Shown here piece by piece: positions 58,568 through 64,000 of a stretch of 64,000 bases of DNA (the stretch's first letter is position 1; each line of letters opens with the position of its first letter). This DNA is from Bos javanicus. Its lineage: Eukaryota > Chordata > Mammalia > Artiodactyla > Bovidae. The stretch covers positions 96,936,537 to 97,000,536 of the forward strand of contig NC_083868.1 of the NCBI RefSeq assembly GCF_032452875.1, given 5' to 3'. The notes under the pieces are model-generated. The model searched no databases, was not told the DNA's origin, and was given only the letters and a program-made list of their open reading frames with translations. The translations under genes were made by a program, and so were the position numbers.

Positions 58568-58805
58568 ATAGATTGCATTCCCAGGTGGCACTAGTGGTTG
58601 AGAACCGACCTGCCAGTGCAGGAGACTTAAGAGACTTGGGTTTGATCCCCGGACCAGGAAGATCCCCTGGAGAAGGAAATGGTAACCCCCTCAGTATTCT
58701 TGCCTGGAGAATCCCATGGGCAGAGGAGCCTGGAAGGCTACAGTCCAGGGGGTCACAAAGAATCGGACATGACTGAAGTGACTTAGCACACAGGTACATA
58801 GATTG
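58568..58805 (+). mobile_element. Bov-tA SINE with 8-bp TSD
   Basis: The element at 58576-58797 has head cattcccaggtggcactagt, 'gggtttgatccccgg' and end 'gacttagcacacaggtac'. atagattg lies at 58568-58575 and 58798-58805. Confidence 0.9.
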
Positions 58806-60384
58806 TATTATCTCTTTTTACCAAACTAACCTCACAAAAAGAGCTAGTCAGTTAAAAAGATTCCTGCAAAGAAACCATAAAATAGCCCATTTATAGCAGC
58901 AAGAACAGTGAAGCTACAAGTACAAAAGTTTGCTGTCTGACAAGAATTTAAAACAAAATAAACCTTGTTAATCAATGATCTTATACAATTCATGAGACAG
59001 CAGTTGCATTTTGAAATTAGTGCAAAGGAGAGATCATTATGTAAAAAGATGTTTGGACATGTATGTGATTTTCTTACTGAAAATAATATGTATCAACTAT
59101 GAAAACAGTTCTGTACGTGTAGAAAATTTTATAGCCTGATTAAGAAATTTTACAGAGTATCTATAGGCTTTCAAATAATTTATTTAGAAATAAAAACATG
59201 CAACTTACCTGATTCGTTTGAAAAAAACAATTGAAAGGCATTAAGGAATATGGAGAACTGCCAAATTTTAATACAAATCTTTGCAAAATTGGTGGAGGAG
59301 GTTGACACAAGAGTATAACGATTAAGGAATATGGTCAATGATGTACTTCTTCTGTCTGGTTCTGTGTATACACACGAAGTATCTTTTTTCAGTTAAAGCA
59401 GCTATTAAAACCAAGCAGTAAAATTAACTGAACTAAGAATCAGACTTCTGAACGTTTTTATCTCAGTATTAAATAATGAAGTAGGTTCAAGAGCATTGCT
59501 CTCATTAAAATATTATTACTAGTAAAAAGAAAAATAGCTTGTGTCATTAATATAAATAGTATGAAATAAAATTAAAATATTATGCCATTTTTGCCCATTC
59601 TCCCAACTTTCTGTACATTTTGTACAGTACATAATACGTTAATACAGTTGTTCATCTATAGAGATAAGAAAATAAACATACATAGGTTTATCTAGAGACA
59701 GAAGAGATAATAAAAGATTGCAGAATGAAAATCTTCTTACAAAATTTAATAGCAGAAATATAAAAATATTTCCTCCGTGGATCCTCTGCACAGAATGTGA
59801 AAAAATTTAAAACTTGGAGGTGGGGAATACTTTTAGGTACACTATTGTTTGCTTATTCTGTAGTAATTAAGAGGAGAGAAACTCTCTCTAAAAGTTTTGG
59901 TGTCCTAGGATTTAAACTATAGCACTGAATAGAAGATCAGAATGTAAATTATAGCACTGTGCAAGATAAAAAAGTGAAACCATGCATTCAGCTCTCAGAG
60001 AGGAATTAAATATTGAAATTTATTGGCATTTTCTGACAAAGTCTCAAGATCTCATTATTAAATAAATTCACTTGACCAAACAAAGGCACATTCTAGTATC
60101 TTTCCTAAGAGGACCCTGATTTGAATTCATGAATATAATGAAATTCTGTTTCCAGAAAATGTTCAGAGGGAAATGAGGCATTTTTATCACTTATCATTAT
60201 AAAGCAATACAGTGCTTTGAAAATGGGATTCAAACATGTTTTGTGTTTTCTTCTCTTAAATTCTGTGGAGCTATTGTTTCCATTTAACAAATTAGAAGAT
60301 GGATGCATTTGAAGCTGATTCACTTGTTACTATGCCCAGATCTTCAATTGCTACAGAATATTTATCCAATCTTCCTCCCCACAC

Positions 60385-60600
60385 TTGCATCCCAAAAGCT
60401 GCTCAGGGACTGGGTTGGGTGCCCTGGGGCAACCTGGGGGTGGGGCGGGAGGGGGGGCGGTAATTGAGGCGGGGAGCTGGGAAGGAGGCTCAAAAGGGAG
60501 GGGATATATGTATACATACAGTTGATTCACTTTGTTGTACAGCAGAAATTAACACAACATTGTAAAACAATTATAGTCCAATTTTTAAAAATCCATGGTA
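60385..60600 (+). mobile_element. L1 3' UTR tail with G-rich tract, sense
   Basis: A G-rich purine tract (60436-60460: gggggtggggcgggaggggg) is followed by 'atatatgtatacatacagtt', 'tgttgtacagcagaaattaa' and 'cacaacattgtaaaacaatt', the ruminant L1 3' end. The tract has four or more runs of at least three G and could form a G-quadruplex, a known property of L1 3' UTRs. Confidence 0.8.
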
Positions 60601-61125
60601 ATCATTGACATGACTATTTTCCAATAAATAAAGTATCTTGAGAAAGCCGGGGGGAAAAGCTGCTCAGTTGCTGAGATCAGCTTACTGACCTAGGAAAGGA
60701 CCTAAGTGACAACCAAATGAACTCTTATTGAGACAAAAGCAACCAGCTCACCAGAGACAATCTGAGGACAAATAAAAGGCAAAACTACTTTCACTATGGG
60801 TGGCAAACATATGGAACTTGTTAAATCCGAGTGACGGTGCTAACTGAAGCATAAATGGGTTCATGGAAGGTTCAGATATATTCAGAGAGAAAAACTCTCT
60901 AAAGGGTTATTAAATGGAAGTTAGGTGTGTTGGGGAAAACTCCATGCCCTGGAAATGGCCCTCAAGGAGAACCTGAATCCCACTCTTCTAGCCATTAAAA
61001 GCACTGCAGCCACTCCAGCCTGACACAGAGCAAAGTTATTTTGTTCTTACCATGACATCAGAAATAAATTTCAGATCCTATTACACAGACGGCATCTTTG
61101 ATAGCCTCCCAGGTCTTGGCTGTAT

Positions 61126-62022
61126 ATCATCAAGGCGGTATACTGTCACCCTTCTTATTTAACTTAGAGTACAACATGAGAAATGCAGGGCTGGATGAAG
61201 CACAAGCTGGAATCAAGATTGCTGGGAGAAATATCAATAACCTCAGATATGCAGATGACACCACCCTTATGACAGAAAGCAGAGGAACTAAAGAGCCTCT
61301 TGATGAAGGTGAAAGAGGAGAGCGAAAAAGCTGCCTTAAAACTCAGCATTCAAAAAACAAAGATCATGGCATCCGGTCCCATCATTTTATGGGAAATAGA
61401 TGGGGCAACAATGGAAACAGTGACAGACTTTACTTTCTTGGGCTCCAAAATCACTGCAGATGGTGACTGCAGCCATGAAATTAAAAGACACTTGCTCCGT
61501 GGAAGAAAAGCTATGACCAACCTAGACAGCATATTAAAAAGCAGAGGCATTGCTTTGTCAACAAAGGTCTGTCTAGTCAAAGCTATGGCTTTTCCAATAA
61601 TCATATATGAATGTGATAGTTGGACCATAAAGAAGGCTGAGCACTGAAGAATTGATGCTTTTGAACTGTGGTGTTGTAAAAGATTCGAGAGTCCTTTAGA
61701 CTGCAAGGATATCACACCAGTCAATTGTAAAGGAAATCTGTCCTGAATATTCATTGTAAGGACTGATGCTGAAGCTGAAACCCCAATACTTTGGCCAATA
61801 CTGATGCGAAGAACTGACTCATTGGAAAAGACCCTGATGCTGGGAAAGACTGAAGACAGGGGAGAAGGGGATGACAGGGAATGAGATGGTTGGATGGCAT
61901 CACTGTCTTGAGGGACATGAGTTTGAGCAAGCTCCGGGAACTGGTGATGGACAGGGAAGCCTGGCGTGCTGCAGTCCAGGGGTCGCAAAGAGATGGACAC
62001 AACCAAGAGACTGAACAGCAAG
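61126..62022 (+). mobile_element. BovB (RTE) LINE 3' fragment with RT catalytic motif
   Basis: Encodes the second half of the BovB reverse transcriptase: GGILSPFLFNL, then the catalytic YADD box at 61248-61259 (in NNLRYADDTTLM), then KLSIQKTKIMASGP and FLGSKITADGDCSHEIK from a second frame that opens at 61300. A frameshift near 61285 separates the two, a short in-frame deletion follows FNL, and a stop after KKAEH breaks the rest. 5' truncated, so the endonuclease and the first RT motifs are absent. The 3' tail ends with 'caaccaagagactgaacagc'. Confidence 0.95.
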
Positions 62023-62354
62023 CCTTGGCCCCGCCAACCCTCCCTGGGCTAGGGAGGAAAGTACATGACTAAGAAATCAGAATCCTGGCTCTCTCTTTCC
62101 CATTCTGAAGCTAAATATACTTTTTTAACAAAATCAAGGCCCTACTTCCTTTTGAGGGGCCTTTTGGAATTGAAAGTAGTTCAGAAAGACCTCTTGACCT
62201 ATAGTGGTCTTTTTTTAATTTTATTTTCAAATTCTAAGCCAAAACTGGTTGACTTCAAAGGTCTCTGTACAAAAATCACAGCATTGTTTTCCTAAGGAGA
62301 CCTTATGGAGTGATTGATATTTTGAGGGTTTTCCAGCCCAGTGATTTCTTTGCT

Positions 62355-62373
62355 AAAAAAAAAAAAAAAAAAA
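62355..62373. repeat. Poly(A) run
   Basis: Nineteen A bases. No retrocopy recognised upstream. Confidence 0.9.
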
Positions 62374-62701
62374 GTGTACTCACTCATCTTGGCATTTGTT
62401 TGCAAACTAAACCCATGGTTTGAACTCTGTTTATCATCCCCCACCTCACCCCTCGCCCTTGACACTGGAATTGCTAACACACAGAGAACACAGTGGTCTG
62501 TTGCTAGCAAAATGTGCTCCCCTGTGACTTTGCTTTTTATGCACAGATTATCATCTCTGTCATTCATTATAACTTCAAAGGCTACAAGAGAGTATACTCC
62601 CTTTAGTAGCTAATTCCCCTTATTTCCTGAAAATCTGTTTGTGGAGAATTTGAGTCCACATTTCCTCTTTCCAAAGATACGAATATTGACTAGCCCTTAT
62701 A

Positions 62702-62748
62702 CTATAGAGAAGCTTGAGTGTGTGGGGCTTCCCTATAGAGAAGCTTGA
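62702..62748 (+). repeat. 16-bp direct repeat around a 15-nt insert
   Basis: ctatagagaagcttga at 62702-62717 and 62733-62748 flank gtgtgtggggcttcc, whose last nine bases equal the 5' tip of Bov-tA (ggggcttcc). Confidence 0.75.
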
Positions 62749-62881
62749 ATTCCCTCAATTTTCCAGTTACCACAGATTAAAGGAACCATTTCTAAGAACA
62801 TTTGTTTTGAAGACTAACAGGTCCAGAATTTAACCTTACTCCTAAACTAACATTCTCAATTGGGAGAATATTTATGTTAAT

Positions 62882-63020
62882 GAATCTTAAGGGAATTTCC
62901 TGGACATCCAGTGGTTAGGACTCTGTTTTCATTATAGGGGGCCCAGGGTTTGATCCCTGGTCAGGGATTTAAGATACTACAAGCTGAGCAGCATGGCCAA
63001 AAGAAAAAAAGAATCTTAAG
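62882..63020 (+). mobile_element. CHR-type SINE with perfect 10-bp TSD
   Basis: The element at 62892-63010 has head 'ggaatttcctggacatccag' and 'gtttgatccctggtcaggga', with an A-rich tail. gaatcttaag lies at 62882-62891 and 63011-63020. Confidence 0.9.
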
Positions 63021-63109
63021 CTAATTTTGAATCTGTCCTTTCATTAAACGGCTTTCTATAGTAATTCATTCCCTTAAGGAACAAATTCCACGTGAAGCTG
63101 GAGCAGTGG

Positions 63110-63310
63110 TCAGTACTTGGGGCTTTAGAATCAGGCTTGCAAGGCTGTAGAACCTTAGGCAATCTACTTAACCTCTCTGTGTCTCTGCTTTCTCATCTAT
63201 AAAATAGGTATATGATAGCCCTCAATTCATGAAATTGTTATAAGAATTGAATGAACAATATACGTATGGTGCACTTAGTTACTATTTTAACTAAAAGGTA
63301 TGCTTGTTTT
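63110..63310 (+). repeat. MIR SINE, sense
   Basis: 'gctttagaatcaggcttgca', 'aatctacttaacctctctgt' and 'tttctcatctataaaatagg'. Confidence 0.75.
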
Positions 63311-63419
63311 TAATATCTTATGAGAAAGACCCATACTCTTGACATTTTCATTCTACTGTATTTCATTAAACATAATTTAGTTTCATTTTGTAAATTCCAA
63401 ATATGTTGTAGCAGTATGA

Positions 63420-63550
63420 GAACTGGCCTTAGCATTGGAAGACATGGGTTCAATCCTGATCTTGATACTTACTAGCTCTGTAGCCTGGACTCATTACTTC
63501 ACCTCCTTAACCTCCAGTTTCATCATGTAGATAAGAGGGATGATACTGAT
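63420..63550 (+). repeat. MIR SINE, sense
   Basis: 'ggaagacatgggttcaatcc', 'cttactagctctgtagcctg' and 'ctccagtttcatcatgtaga'. Confidence 0.7.
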
Positions 63551-63552
63551 TG

Positions 63553-63912
63553 CTGAATGGACTGAATGTGTGCTCTGCAAAATTCATGTGCTGAAGCCCT
63601 AATCCCTGGTATGATATTTGGAGGTGGGTCCCTTAGGAAGTAATAAGTTTAGATGAGGTCAGGAGGATGGAGTCCCCATGATAGAATTTGGGTCTTTGTA
63701 AGAAGAAGAAAGACTAGAACCTCTCTCTCTCTCTCTCTCTTCCCCCTTCCTCTCTCCCCACCAAGCGATGACACAGCAAGAAGGCAGCTGTCTACAAGCC
63801 AGGAAGAGAGTCCTCCGCAGACACCAGATCTGCCAACACCTTGATCTTGGGTTTTCCTGCCTCCAGAACAGTCTATAGTATTTTGTTGTAGCAGTCCCAA
63901 CTGACTAAGACA
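63553..63912 (+). mobile_element. MLT1-type LTR (MaLR), solitary
   Basis: 'ggactgaatgtgtgctctgc', 'ttcatgtgctgaagccctaa', 'gacacagcaagaaggcagct', 'caacaccttgatcttgggtt' and 'cagtcccaactgactaagac' follow the MLT1 LTR consensus. Internal (CT)n expansion at 63719-63740. Non-coding; no internal retroviral genes in the window. Confidence 0.8.
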
Positions 63913-64000
63913 GATGCCTTCCTAAGAGTGTCAGAAGGTATAACACAGGCTACAAGTTTCCCTCAAAATCTACTTTTTTTCTTTTTGGAGACTTACTCAA

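Larger units (their letters stand above)
50613..64000. other. Intergenic DNA downstream of SLC7A14
   Basis: No exon of a known gene is recognised. Contents: Bov-A2 plus BovB nest (52409-53205), L1M (53630-54265), an L1 tail (55019-55145), L1M interrupted by three SINEs (56080-57160), L2 (57735-58140), Bov-tA (58568-58805), an L1 tail with a G-rich tract (60385-60600), BovB (61126-62022), a CHR SINE (62882-63020), MIRs and an MLT1-type LTR at the end. 50620-52400, 53210-53620, 54270-55015, 55150-56075, 57165-57730, 58810-60380, 60605-61120 and 62025-62880 show nothing I can classify. Confidence 0.8.

Noticed and set aside
61350..62021. 223-codon open frame on the - strand
   Set aside because: It is the antisense of the BovB fragment; the meaningful coding strand is +.
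50613..64000. CLDN11, the expected next gene in mammals on this side
   Set aside because: No claudin exon was recognised on either strand; it probably begins beyond the window.

Overview
This window is mammalian nuclear DNA from a ruminant, most likely a bovid. The evidence is a spliced vertebrate gene with GT-AG introns and a very high load of ruminant-specific retroelements: BovB (RTE) LINE fragments, Bov-tA and Bov-A2 SINEs, tRNA-Glu/CHR-type SINEs and ruminant L1 tails, over a background of old mammalian repeats (MIR, L2, MER5-type hAT, MLT1-type LTR). Nothing bacterial (operons, ribosome binding sites, CRISPR) is expected or seen.

One protein-coding gene is recognised: SLC7A14, a lysosomal member of the cationic amino acid transporter (CAT) branch of the SLC7/APC superfamily. 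It runs on the + strand. Six coding exons lie at 13492-13728, 15276-15493, 25768-25914, 27882-28090, 29877-30754 and 43510-43832 (stop). Joined, they leave the frame open from residue 102 to residue 771, which equals the human protein length as I remember it. The first coding exon (residues 1-101 and one base of codon 102) and the promoter lie upstream of base 1. A long 3' UTR is inferred from 43833 to about 50610, ending near an AATAAA at 50584-50589. It contains a CpG-dense stretch (about 48730-49400) and two SINE insertions.

Layout: 1-13491 is the 3' part of a large intron. 13729-43509 holds five further introns between the coding exons, mostly filled with repeats. 43833-50610 is the probable 3' UTR. 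50611-64000 is downstream intergenic DNA with BovB and L1 fragments, SINEs and an LTR fragment, and no recognisable gene. In human the next gene on this side is CLDN11, but no CLDN11 exon was seen before the window ends.

The most unusual observations concern retroposition. At 12521-12554 there is a 34-nt copy of only the 5' end of U2 snRNA with a perfect 14-bp target-site duplication (TSD) and no tail. At 56993-57042 there is a 5'-half-only Bov-tA tRNA fragment between short direct repeats, and at 62718-62732 a 15-nt insertion between 16-bp direct repeats. All three resemble tailless retropseudogenes. Two Bov-A2 elements at 56409-56672 and 56714-56984 face each other and form a palindrome of about 265-bp arms with a 41-bp spacer. 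In the protein, the large cytosolic loop carries two acidic-dileucine sorting motifs and the C-terminal tail a YxxPhi motif, consistent with lysosomal targeting.
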